From NCBI GenBank assembly GCA_963851385.1, contig CAWKPE010000003.1, positions 1 through 64,000 on the forward strand: DNA of 64,000 bases, read 5' to 3'. Position numbers and translations under genes: made by a program. The notes below the pieces were generated by a model. It saw only the letters and a list, made by a program, of their open reading frames with translations. It did no database searches and was not told where the DNA came from. Source of the stretch: CAWEFA01 sp963851385. GTDB taxonomy: Bacteria > Bacteroidota > Bacteroidia > Bacteroidales > DTGW01. Below, in pieces: positions 36,107-44,277 of the stretch; the stretch's first letter is position 1, and every line of letters starts with the position of its first letter.

Positions 36107-38980
36107 CTAAAACTTTAAAATAAAATCATTTAGATTGTCTGTTGATTCCAGTCCCATTCGTTTTCTAATTCTGAACCTGGCAGTTTCAACGCCTCGCACT
36201 GTCATATTCAATATTTGCGCTATTTCTTTTGTGGAAAGATTCATTTTTAAATAAGCACAAACTTTCAAATCCCATGAAGATAAATCGGGATATGCTTCTT
36301 TTAATCTTTTAATAAAATTGTTATTGGCCTGGTCAAAGCGCAATTCAAAATCGTCCCACTGATCATCTTTTAGTTCCTTGTCAATAAATTGCAGAATTGA
36401 AGATAGTTTCCGCAATAATTCATCATTTGTGTTCGGATTTATTGTCTCAATTAGTTTTTTAATCTCAAGCATCTTTTCATTTTTATAAATAATTTTTAAT
36501 GCTGAAGATGCCAGTTCTTTGTTTTTATTGTCAAGATCAGATGTCAGCTTTTCTTCATAATACTTTGATTGTTCAAGCTGCCTTTCTTTTTCCCGCTCTT
36601 CAATAATACGCCGTTTCTCAAGTTCAAAACGTTTTGCTCTGATTTTAAATAAAGCCCAGACCAATATAAATATTAAGATAAAATAAGCAACATAAGCATA
36701 TGGAGTCCTGTACCATGGAGCAAGAACAACAAAGCGGAATATAGCCTCTTTTGATTCTTCTTCAAAAACATTTTTTGCTTTTACATGAAAAGCATATTTT
36801 CCTTCAGGTAAATTTGTAAAATCCTTAAATCGTACAACAGTCCAATCGGACCATATTTCGTCATATCCTTCCAGGTAATAGCTGAACTCTGTTTGATCAA
36901 TGTTCTCATAAAAACATGCTGTATAATCGAAACGAAGACTGTTACGCTTAAATGGAATTTCTATTTTAGTTACCTGGCAAGTATCACCAAAAAAACGCAA
37001 GCGTTCATCATAAAACTTTTTTGATAAATCCGATGGATAGGTAACTTTTGAGATTATTGCAGCATAGTCAGATTTGGGTTGGAATGGCATTTGCTGGTTA
37101 TAGAAAATCATTCCATTCTTTGTCCCCACTAAAGCATCGCCGTTATTAAAAAAGAAAAAATTCTCAAAACCCGGTATATAATCGCTTGTCAGTTTTTGAA
37201 AAGGAACTTTTTGAATAGAATAGGTGCCGTCTGGATGCATTACAATAGTACCGGTATATTTATCCATGATGTACCAAATACGTTTGAGTTTATCCTCGTG
37301 CAGGTATCTTACATGATATTTTGTACCTAGTATTGAAGCATAATAAGGATGTATTATCATTGAGTCTTTAGCTTTATCATATTTATAAACTCCCGACTGG
37401 GTTCCGAAAACAATTTCATTATTGATTTTAAAAACGTTGATAAACAAATTCGAAGGGAAACCTTTCAGACTATTATAAAATTTAACGGAAATTATTGAAT
37501 CATATTTTTCAGTGAGTGTAACCTTATAAACACCTTTATAACCATGAGATATCCAAATATTGCCCTCATTATCTTCCTCCATTACACGGCTGGTTTCAGA
37601 ATATCCTCCCAGTTTTCTCTTAAAATTCAATTGTCCATTTTCTATTGCAAATAACGTTAAACCTTCATAGGTACCAACTATTACAACATGAGGGTTTTTG
37701 ACTGGACGAATAAAGGTCCATGTACCGGCACCCTTATAAAGCAGTTTAGAAACATTATTTTTAATAATATAAAATCCGTCTCCATTAAAAAGATACAGGT
37801 TACCAGCCATTGTATCCAGTTTCCAGCAAATATCGCCGACTCCGGGAATTTTAATAAATTGCAATGGATGCGAAAGATAATTAAAGAAATCTTTCCAACC
37901 GGTGTAATATAAACCGGCATGGCAACCAACGTATAAATTATTGTTAAAAACGCAAGATGTATAAACTGAAAAAGGATTTTCCGAATCTATACTGATCCTG
38001 TAAAACGGAGATGAAGCTTCTACAATATCAATTCCTTTTTCATTAATTATCCACCAGTTGCCATCTTTATCTTCCAGGACTTGCTTGATATGATTGTGTC
38101 CAAGCCCGCATATTTTTGTGATATGCTGTAAAACTTTACCTTCATTATTAAAAAGAATCAAACCGTTTTCTGAAGTTCCGGCAAGGTAAAATCCATTTCG
38201 TAATATTATCCCACACTGAAGTTTGCTATTTTTGAATAACTCATAATCAGATACCCGGAAAGGTTTTAAATCCTGGAAATCATATAAAAATAGTCCATCG
38301 TTTTGTGTGGCAATAAGAATTTTGCCATTGGAATAAGAAGCAATAAAAGCAATATCATGGTCAATGAACTTTGAAGTATTAGGTAATAATAACAAACTGT
38401 CATTCTTCAATTCCATCAGGCCTTCTGCTCCTGAAATAAAAAGTTGTTCCCCGACCTTAAAAATCATCTTCATGGGATGTTTGTCTTTTACTACCTTAAT
38501 GGCATTTTGATGATAAATAAATATAGCGCTCCAAGTAAAAAAAACTACTTTTTCCCCTTTAGGAAAAATTTTCCAAACATTACCAAAATTTTTTTCCTGC
38601 ATTGGAAGTAAATCAACTAATGATTTCACTCCCAAACCTGCCTTGCCTTCATATTCGATGAAGCCAAAGAAATCCTGAGCACCTATATAAAGTTTGTTAT
38701 CAGCACCAAATGCCAGAGACCAGGTAATACTCCTGTTATAAGGTGATTGAATAATGTTCCATTGGCTTCCATCGAATTCAAGTACACCATAGTCGTTGGC
38801 AAGATAAATGATTCCCCTGGAGTCTTGTACTATATCTGAATTCTGATTTGATACGCCAAAATCTTTTTCAGTAAAAGAAGTAGTAAATGGGACACCCATT
38901 TTATAATCCTGCCCATTGACATTTGATAAATAAAATAACGTGAATATTAATATTAAGATAGTTTGTCTCATTAAATACAA
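36107..38980 (-). CDS. One-component membrane regulator: beta-propeller, Y_Y_Y domain, TM helix, coiled coil, LuxR-type HTH
   Basis: A 957-residue protein. A signal peptide (1-23) is followed by a periplasmic two-bladed propeller array (about 30-660, repeats such as GIIYLANDYGVLEFDGSQWN and DGNWWIINEKGIDIV), a Y_Y_Y domain (about 690-755, YYLEGYDEIWSDWTVVRFKD), one membrane helix (about 765-785), a charged coiled coil (about 788-850) and a C-terminal helix-turn-helix (LNMTVRGVETARFRIRKRMG). It resembles the sensor half of hybrid two-component systems but has no kinase or receiver domain, so it must bind DNA while anchored in the membrane. It lies upstream of the GH16/SusC/SusD/GH3 genes on the same strand and is their likely oligosaccharide-sensing activator. 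Confidence 0.88.
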   Translation of the reverse strand: MYLMRQTILILIFTLFYLSNVNGQDYKMGVPFTTSFTEKDFGVSNQNSDIVQDSRGIIYLANDYGVLEFDGSQWNIIQSPYNRSITWSLAFGADNKLYIGAQDFFGFIEYEGKAGLGVKSLVDLLPMQEKNFGNVWKIFPKGEKVVFFTWSAIFIYHQNAIKVVKDKHPMKMIFKVGEQLFISGAEGLMELKNDSLLLLPNTSKFIDHDIAFIASYSNGKILIATQNDGLFLYDFQDLKPFRVSDYELFKNSKLQCGIILRNGFYLAGTSENGLILFNNEGKVLQHITKICGLGHNHIKQVLEDKDGNWWIINEKGIDIVEASSPFYRISIDSENPFSVYTSCVFNNNLYVGCHAGLYYTGWKDFFNYLSHPLQFIKIPGVGDICWKLDTMAGNLYLFNGDGFYIIKNNVSKLLYKGAGTWTFIRPVKNPHVVIVGTYEGLTLFAIENGQLNFKRKLGGYSETSRVMEEDNEGNIWISHGYKGVYKVTLTEKYDSIISVKFYNSLKGFPSNLFINVFKINNEIVFGTQSGVYKYDKAKDSMIIHPYYASILGTKYHVRYLHEDKLKRIWYIMDKYTGTIVMHPDGTYSIQKVPFQKLTSDYIPGFENFFFFNNGDALVGTKNGMIFYNQQMPFQPKSDYAAIISKVTYPSDLSKKFYDERLRFFGDTCQVTKIEIPFKRNSLRFDYTACFYENIDQTEFSYYLEGYDEIWSDWTVVRFKDFTNLPEGKYAFHVKAKNVFEEESKEAIFRFVVLAPWYRTPYAYVAYFILIFILVWALFKIRAKRFELEKRRIIEEREKERQLEQSKYYEEKLTSDLDNKNKELASSALKIIYKNEKMLEIKKLIETINPNTNDELLRKLSSILQFIDKELKDDQWDDFELRFDQANNNFIKRLKEAYPDLSSWDLKVCAYLKMNLSTKEIAQILNMTVRGVETARFRIRKRMGLESTDNLNDFILKF

Positions 38981-39054
38981 TATTACAAACTTTGTGGATT
39001 TTATAGTTAGCTTTTTTGAACTTTATGGCATTAAATAATAACACAGAATATATG

Positions 39055-39062
39055 TAGATTTG
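39055..39062 (+). promoter_or_regulatory. Candidate -7 box for the 26-residue lipoprotein
   Basis: TAGATTTG matches TAnnTTTG and lies 30 bp before the ATG at 39093. No -33 box at the right distance. Confidence 0.35.
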
Positions 39063-39092
39063 ATTTAAAAATTTAAACCAACAATTGGTTAC

Positions 39093-39173
39093 ATGAGAAA
39101 CTATTTAATTATATTAATAATTCTAACAGTTCTTTTTATTAATTGCACTTCTTCAAAAAAAACTTCAGAATAA
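39093..39173 (+). CDS. Very small predicted lipoprotein (26 residues)
   Basis: MRNYLIILIILTVLFIN is followed by CTSSKKTSE and a stop: a complete signal peptide with a lipobox-like FINC and only nine residues after and including the Cys. It is the only plus-strand reading frame between the minus-strand regulator and typA, with a -7 box in front. It could be a real lysis-type or accessory lipopeptide, or the start of a lipoprotein gene cut short. Too short for family assignment. Confidence 0.4.
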   Translation: MRNYLIILIILTVLFINCTSSKKTSE

Positions 39174-39195
39174 ATTCCGGAACAATACATTTTTA

Positions 39196-40998
39196 TTAAC
39201 TTTTCTTGTTTCTTTTTCTATCCGTTTCGTTTAAGAGAATTTTTCGCATCCGGATTGATTTTGGAGTTACTTCAACATATTCATCAAGCCGAATGTATTC
39301 CATTGATTCTTCTAAGGAAAACTTAATTGCCGGAACAATAATAATTTTTTCATCAGAACCTGATGCACGCATATTAGAAAATTTTTTGGTCTTAACAAGA
39401 TTCACAACAATATCATCCTGACGGGTGTTTTCTCCTACAATTTGTCCTGCATAAATTTCATCATCAGGTCCTACAAAAAATTTACCTCTGTCCTGCAATT
39501 TATCGATTGAATATGCGCTGGCGGTACCTGTTTCCATTGCAATAAGTGAACCATTAATGCGGCCCGGGATTTCTCCTTTCCATGGCATGTATTCTTTAAA
39601 ACGATGAGCTATTACTGCTTCTCCTTCGGTTGATGTTAGAATGTTGTTTGTCAATCCAATCAGTCCTCTTGCCGGCATAAGAAATTTTAATGCTTTCCTG
39701 TCGTTTTTTTCATCAATGCTCATTAAATCACCTTTTCTCTTCGTAACAATATCTATTACTTTCCCTACAAATACTTCCGGTACATGAATTGTAAGAGATT
39801 CTATAGGTTCATGTCTTACTCCATTAATTGTCTTCTCAATTACTTTCGGCTGTCCGAGTTGCATTTCATAACCTTCGCGACGCATTGTTTCAACAAGTAT
39901 AGAAAGGTGCAATATACCCCGGCCATATACCAAAAATTTTTCAGGAGAATCAGTTTCTTCTACTTTTAATGCAAGATTTTTCTCAATTTCTTTAAAAAGC
40001 CTTTCCCTTATGTGTCTTGAAGTGACATACTGACCTTCTCTTCCTGCAAAAGGAGAATTGTTTATAGTAAAAAGCATGCTCATGGTAGGCTCATCAACAT
40101 GAATTGGAATAAGACCTTCAGGATTTTCGAAATCTGCTATGGTATCGCCAATTTCAAAGTTCTCCGGACAAAGTACTGCACAAATTTCCCCTGCTTCCAC
40201 TTCAAATTTTACTTTTTCTTTTGCAAGGCCTTCAAAAAGATACAATTCCTTAACTACCGATTTGACAATACTTCCATCTTTTTTTACAATTGAGATCGGT
40301 TGTCCCATTTTTATTGATCCCCGTGATATGCGCCCAACGGCAATGCGTCCTACATACGATGAATAATCAAGCGATGTAATCTGCATTTGCAATGTTCCGG
40401 GTTCTTTAACCGGTGGTTTAAAATGTTCAATAATTGTGTCGAGAAGTATACTGATATCATGAGTCGGTTTCTTCCAATCATCAGACATCCATCCTTGTTT
40501 TGATGACCCGAAAACAGTTGGAAAATTTAATTGTTCTTCGTTGGCATCCAGGCTCACCATCAAATCGAAGACAGCTTCATGAGCATCATCCGGATTGCAA
40601 TTTGGTTTGTCAACTTTGTTGATTACAACTATGGGTTTTAATCCTAGCTCAAGCGCTTTTTCAAGTACAAACCTTGTTTGCGGCATTGGACCTTCAAATG
40701 CATCAACCAACAGCAATACCCCGTCAGCCATATTAATCACACGTTCCACTTCGCCGCCGAAATCAGAATGTCCTGGTGTGTCAATGATATTTATTTTAAC
40801 ATCTTTGTACCTAACGGAAACATTCTTAGCCAATATTGTTATTCCTCTTTCACGCTCCAGATCGTTGGAGTCGAGTAACAGCTCCCGGACTTCCTGGTTG
40901 TCCCTGAACATTTTTACCTGGTACAGTATCCTGTCAACCAAAGTAGTCTTGCCATGATCGACATGTGCTATAATAGCAACATTTCTAATCTCTGCCAT
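39196..40998 (-). CDS. typA: Ribosome-associated translational GTPase TypA/BipA
   Basis: A 600-residue EF-G-like GTPase. G1 is AIIAHVDHGKTTLVDRIL, switch II/G3 NIIDTPGHSDFGGEVERVIN, G4 VVINKVDKPNCNPDDAHEAV. Domain II and the V/C-terminal TypA domain follow (IHVPEVFVGKVIDIVTKRKG; MRASGSDEKIIIVPAIKFS). TypA acts on the ribosome in stress and low-temperature growth and in 50S assembly. Length and motifs are standard. It is monocistronic, with typical coding composition. Confidence 0.97.
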   Translation of the reverse strand: MAEIRNVAIIAHVDHGKTTLVDRILYQVKMFRDNQEVRELLLDSNDLERERGITILAKNVSVRYKDVKINIIDTPGHSDFGGEVERVINMADGVLLLVDAFEGPMPQTRFVLEKALELGLKPIVVINKVDKPNCNPDDAHEAVFDLMVSLDANEEQLNFPTVFGSSKQGWMSDDWKKPTHDISILLDTIIEHFKPPVKEPGTLQMQITSLDYSSYVGRIAVGRISRGSIKMGQPISIVKKDGSIVKSVVKELYLFEGLAKEKVKFEVEAGEICAVLCPENFEIGDTIADFENPEGLIPIHVDEPTMSMLFTINNSPFAGREGQYVTSRHIRERLFKEIEKNLALKVEETDSPEKFLVYGRGILHLSILVETMRREGYEMQLGQPKVIEKTINGVRHEPIESLTIHVPEVFVGKVIDIVTKRKGDLMSIDEKNDRKALKFLMPARGLIGLTNNILTSTEGEAVIAHRFKEYMPWKGEIPGRINGSLIAMETGTASAYSIDKLQDRGKFFVGPDDEIYAGQIVGENTRQDDIVVNLVKTKKFSNMRASGSDEKIIIVPAIKFSLEESMEYIRLDEYVEVTPKSIRMRKILLNETDRKRNKKS

Positions 40999-41383
40999 AA
41001 AATTAAATTTTTTATTTCCTAAAAAGAAGTTGCGAAATTAATCTTTATTACCGGTTGATTGCAATTTTGGGGTTCAAATATTTTTGGATAATTATATGCA
41101 ATTTCTTTATACCTAGATAATACGAAGTTGTACTATAGCATATTTTATTGAGAAAATTTTAAAAATAAAAATGCTACTAAAACATCAAATCACAAAATTC
41201 CACAAAAAAATAACAAAAACATTAATGAAATTTTGTGTCCCAAATTTTTAGGATTGTGTTTTTGTGGCAAATTTTGAATTTCATGAGCCGACTCAATAAT
41301 GAAAAATTCGTATTAATTTTACTATACAATTTAAATTCTTGGAATTCAAACAACGGATTCTGATAAAAATAAATTTCAAACCC
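40999..41383. other. 385-bp gap before the DUF3795 gene
   Basis: No gene seen. The middle (about 41190-41280) has inverted word pairs: caaaattccacaaaaaa against tttttgtggcaaattttg, a diverged palindrome like others in this window. Confidence 0.45.
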
Positions 41384-41746
41384 ATGGAAGCAAAAGTATC
41401 ATATTGTGGCCTTCTTTGTCAGGGTTGTCCAATCTTTTGGGCAACCGTTGAAAAGGATGAAGTGTTAAAGGAAAAAATGAAAGTTGAAATTGCTATAATG
41501 AGCAATAACCTTTATAAGACCAATCATACTTCAAAAGATATTACAGATTGTGACGGATGTTTAACTGAAAATGGAAAACTTTTTGCAGGATGTTTCAATT
41601 GCAAAATAAGAAATTGCATCAGGGGGAAAAATTTACAAAATTGTGCTTATTGCAGCGAATACGGCTCTTGTGAAACGTTAAGTAAGTTTTTTATTGAAAA
41701 CCCCGAATCAAAAATCCGGCTTGAATTTGTAAAATCACTTCTTTAA
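41384..41746 (+). CDS. DUF3795 cysteine-rich protein
   Basis: A 120-residue protein starting MEAKVSYCGLLCQGCPIFW; this internal Met fits the family better than the upstream one at 41339. Cysteines cluster in CGLLCQGC, DCDGC, CFNCKIRNC and NCAYCSEYGSC, the DUF3795 pattern expected to bind a metal, perhaps zinc. No biochemical role is known to me. It stands alone between typA and a lipoprotein gene. Confidence 0.83.
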   Translation: MEAKVSYCGLLCQGCPIFWATVEKDEVLKEKMKVEIAIMSNNLYKTNHTSKDITDCDGCLTENGKLFAGCFNCKIRNCIRGKNLQNCAYCSEYGSCETLSKFFIENPESKIRLEFVKSLL

Positions 41747-41825
41747 TTACACATTTGAATTAAAAATGAATTTAATCCTTATTAAATCAACTTCCGCTCA
41801 CTAATGCATTAATTAAATAATATTC

Positions 41826-41833
41826 TATCTTTG
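41826..41833 (+). promoter_or_regulatory. Candidate -7 box before the lipoprotein gene
   Basis: TATCTTTG fits TAnnTTTG and ends 32 bp before the ATG at 41866. Confidence 0.4.
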
Positions 41834-41865
41834 TTTTATAAACAATTAATCTTAAACCCTATATT

Positions 41866-42564
41866 ATGAAAGTTAAACTATTATCAGTTGTAATCATTGC
41901 ATCATTTGTAATGTTTTCTATCTCCTGTAAAAATAAAACCGGAGCCGGATCAACAGCATCAAGTGATACAACCAAAGTAAAAACAAGTGAACAACCTTCC
42001 ACGACAATGCCTAAAAAGTACGACATTAAATCTGGTATTGTCACTTATGTTACCACTGCTATGGGAATAAAAAACTCTCAAAAGCTTTATTTTGATGATT
42101 ACGGAGCAAAAGAACTCAGAGAAACAACTACCGAACTTGAAATGCTTGGAGTCAAATCCCATAAAGTTACTGTTGAACTTACTAAAGATGGTTACAGATA
42201 TTTATACGATCTTGAAAATATAACAAATAAAGAAAACAAATTAAAAAAAGAAATCAAAAAAAGTAAAGATTTAAGCATGGCTTCTGCCGGTATGGGTTCA
42301 ATGGCAAGTGCTATGTCCGAAGAAATGAAAAAGCAATATGAATATAAGGAAGAAGGAACAGTGAACATTGCAGGTGTAACCGGAACAAAATACTCTATGA
42401 AAATGGGGAAATCAAAAATTACCGGAGTAATGTATAAAAATATAATGTTGCAAACAGTAATGGATATGATAAACATTACGGCCGAAAAATTTGAAGAAAA
42501 TGTTTCAATTCCTGCAGATAAATTCGACTACCCAAAAGATTATACCATCGTTGAAGTTCAATAA
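41866..42564 (+). CDS. Hypothetical lipoprotein
   Basis: A 232-residue protein. The signal ends MFSISC with the lipidated Cys at about residue 21, followed by a Ser/Thr-rich linker (GAGSTASSDTTKVKTSEQPS). The body (about 50-232) is beta-rich, with IKSGIVTYVTTAMGIKNSQK, a Met/Ala-rich stretch MASAGMGSMASAMSEEMKKQ, and GTVNIAGVTGTKYSMKMGKS. It reads like outer-membrane carrier-type (LolA/DUF4412-like) sheet proteins, but I cannot name the family. It has its own -7 box and a strong terminator, so it is a single-gene unit. Confidence 0.7.
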   Translation: MKVKLLSVVIIASFVMFSISCKNKTGAGSTASSDTTKVKTSEQPSTTMPKKYDIKSGIVTYVTTAMGIKNSQKLYFDDYGAKELRETTTELEMLGVKSHKVTVELTKDGYRYLYDLENITNKENKLKKEIKKSKDLSMASAGMGSMASAMSEEMKKQYEYKEEGTVNIAGVTGTKYSMKMGKSKITGVMYKNIMLQTVMDMINITAEKFEENVSIPADKFDYPKDYTIVEVQ

Positions 42565-42582
42565 TGATTAGATATATAAAAT

Positions 42583-42618
42583 AAAAACCCGGCAAATTGC
42601 CGGGTTTTTATTTTTTTT
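42583..42618 (+). terminator. Rho-independent terminator after the lipoprotein gene
   Basis: AAAAACCCGGC (42583-42593) pairs with GCCGGGTTTTT around a short aaatt loop, followed by attttttttc, about 20 bp after the stop. Confidence 0.9.
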
Positions 42619-42741
42619 CATAACAAAATTATGCAATAGAAATTGCTCCGTTTGAACTATGAGCCCAAATAATCGTACAATGTAATGTCAATCATATTTG
42701 GTCAAAGAAATTGTACATACAAGAAAAATCCTTAAATTAGC

Positions 42742-42886
42742 AATACTAAATAAATGTCGTTTAGTTAAGCAGTTTTATATCATTAGTCATACTTCGACAA
42801 GCTCAGTATGACATCATTTTATTGTCACCCTGAGCTTGTCGAAGGGTGTTTTGTTCCTTAATTAAACGACATTGAATACTAAATAA
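42742..42886. mobile_element. Miniature inverted-repeat element with 12-bp target-like duplication
   Basis: Inverted ends AATGTCGTTTAGTTAAG (42753-42769) and CTTAATTAAACGACATT (42857-42873) match at 16 of 17. They enclose a hairpin built on CTTCGACAAGCTCAG and its complement CTGAGCTTGTCGAAG. Outside both ends is the same 12 bp, AATACTAAATAA (42742-42753 and 42875-42886). The unit of about 120 bp codes for nothing. The duplication implies insertion by a transposase acting in trans. Confidence 0.75.
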
Positions 42887-42891
42887 TTCTG

Positions 42892-43347
42892 ATGAAGCTA
42901 ATATTTCTCATAATTATTTCATCGCTTTTATGCTCTGAAGCAAAATCTCAAAATAATTGCACGTTTGATGCTAAGGAGTATAATAATATTATTACATCTA
43001 AGGTCAATGTTAAACTAAAATTACCGCGAGATCAGAATAATTTGTTTATTACTAATTACGAAGCTTTTAAATCATATTCAACAGTTGATACAACGAGTAT
43101 TGATTTTAATAAGTACAATCTTTTTTTTGGAATTTTTGGTTCAGGAGGATGTAAACGACCACGTGTAAATTATTGGTTACTTAAAGCAAAAAAAGATAAT
43201 GCATTATTTCTTAAGGTAGATAAAATGCAAATTGGAAGATGTAAAGTGGGAAGAATAATACGCGTATCTTTTATTGTTTTAAAGGATTCTTGTCCATATG
43301 AACCTGTAGTATGTACAACTAATCAAATATTAGATGATAAAAAATAA
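42892..43347 (+). CDS. Hypothetical secreted protein
   Basis: A 151-residue protein with a signal peptide (1-19, ending SEAKSQ) and four or more cysteines in the mature part (CTFDAKEY, GSGGCKRPRV, IGRCKVGR, DSCPYEPVVC), suggesting disulfides in the periplasm or outside. Family not recognised. The start codon is only 5 bp after the direct repeat of the upstream miniature element, so that insertion sits in its leader and may have changed its expression. Confidence 0.65.
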   Translation: MKLIFLIIISSLLCSEAKSQNNCTFDAKEYNNIITSKVNVKLKLPRDQNNLFITNYEAFKSYSTVDTTSIDFNKYNLFFGIFGSGGCKRPRVNYWLLKAKKDNALFLKVDKMQIGRCKVGRIIRVSFIVLKDSCPYEPVVCTTNQILDDKK

Positions 43348-43405
43348 GATTTGATTTATTTAATGTCTATTGGTTATTAAATTAAAACAAACTATAATTT
43401 AATCC

Positions 43406-43672
43406 ATGCCAAGCGATTTATCAAAACACATCAATATAGGTAAGGACACCGAGAAAAAACTAATCCGAGTGGGAATTGATTCGTTTAAAAAATTAGAATC
43501 TATTGGAAGTGAAAAGGCATTTTTGAAATTGCAAACTATTGATCCAGGTGCCTGTTTAAGTTTGCTTTGTGCACTGGAAGCCTCAATTGAAGGCATTAGC
43601 AAGCAATACCTGTCGCCGGAAAAGAAAAAGGAGTTAAAAGCATTTCACAATATGGTTAAAAAGAAGAAATAA
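43406..43672 (+). CDS. TfoX/Sxy C-terminal-domain protein
   Basis: An 88-residue protein made only of a TfoX C-terminal helix-hairpin-helix-like domain: LSKHINIGKDTEKKLIRVGI, FKKLESIGSEKAFLKLQ, LSLLCALEASIEGISKQYLS, then a Lys-rich tail. Full TfoX proteins (competence regulators) also have an N-terminal domain, missing here; stand-alone C-terminal forms are common in Bacteroidota. A DNA-competence role is unproven. Confidence 0.8.
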   Translation: MPSDLSKHINIGKDTEKKLIRVGIDSFKKLESIGSEKAFLKLQTIDPGACLSLLCALEASIEGISKQYLSPEKKKELKAFHNMVKKKK

Positions 43673-44277
43673 TTTTCTTCTTTCAACTCTCAATAATTAG
43701 AATATTATCAATATTCTGAAAATTTATTGCTATCGTCTTTCAGGGTAAATCAATTTGCATTTGTATTTTAGGCATTTAAGCATATTGCACATGCCAATTC
43801 ATAATTAGAAGCCATGCGTTATGAAAACTATTATTGAAACCGGATTTCTTTTAATTGCAATGAGCTTATCAAATTTAAATAGCAATGGACAGAGCTTGAA
43901 TAAATATGCCACAATTTCTATTAATTAATGATATCAATTTACAATATTATTAAGGGATAAATTCATTTCAAGTGTCATAAAAATAATATATATGATAGAA
44001 AATGAATTTTTCAAAGGGACTAAATGCCAAAGCTAACTAAACCATTATATCTCAGAATCCTTGTCATTCCTGGGAAAAATGAAACTGTTGTTTGTTGGTT
44101 AAAAAAAATACTTATAATTCCGGGAATGACATTTTATATGTTTAACTATGAGGCCTATAAAGTGAATATATGTGAAATAATTATTAAACAATGAATAGCA
44201 TTTCCATATTTAAAGATTTTTTTTAATACAAAGTAAAATTCAAATATTAACTAATTAAAACCTAAATTATACAACCT
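43673..44277. other. 605-bp gap with a gene remnant and a hairpin repeat
   Basis: A 35-codon frame at 43821-43928 reads MKTIIETGFLLIAMSLSNLN then SNGQSLNKYATISIN, a signal-peptide-like start ending at once, probably the relic of a secreted-protein gene. TGTCATTCCTGGGAA (44062-44076) and TTCCGGGAATGACA (44118-44131) form a hairpin of the TGTCATTCC type also seen at 26805 and, as a half-copy, at 47996. Nothing else supported. Confidence 0.45.

Noticed and set aside
39196..40998. Plus-strand frames inside typA (for example 40595-40957)
   Set aside because: Shadows of a strongly conserved minus-strand gene.
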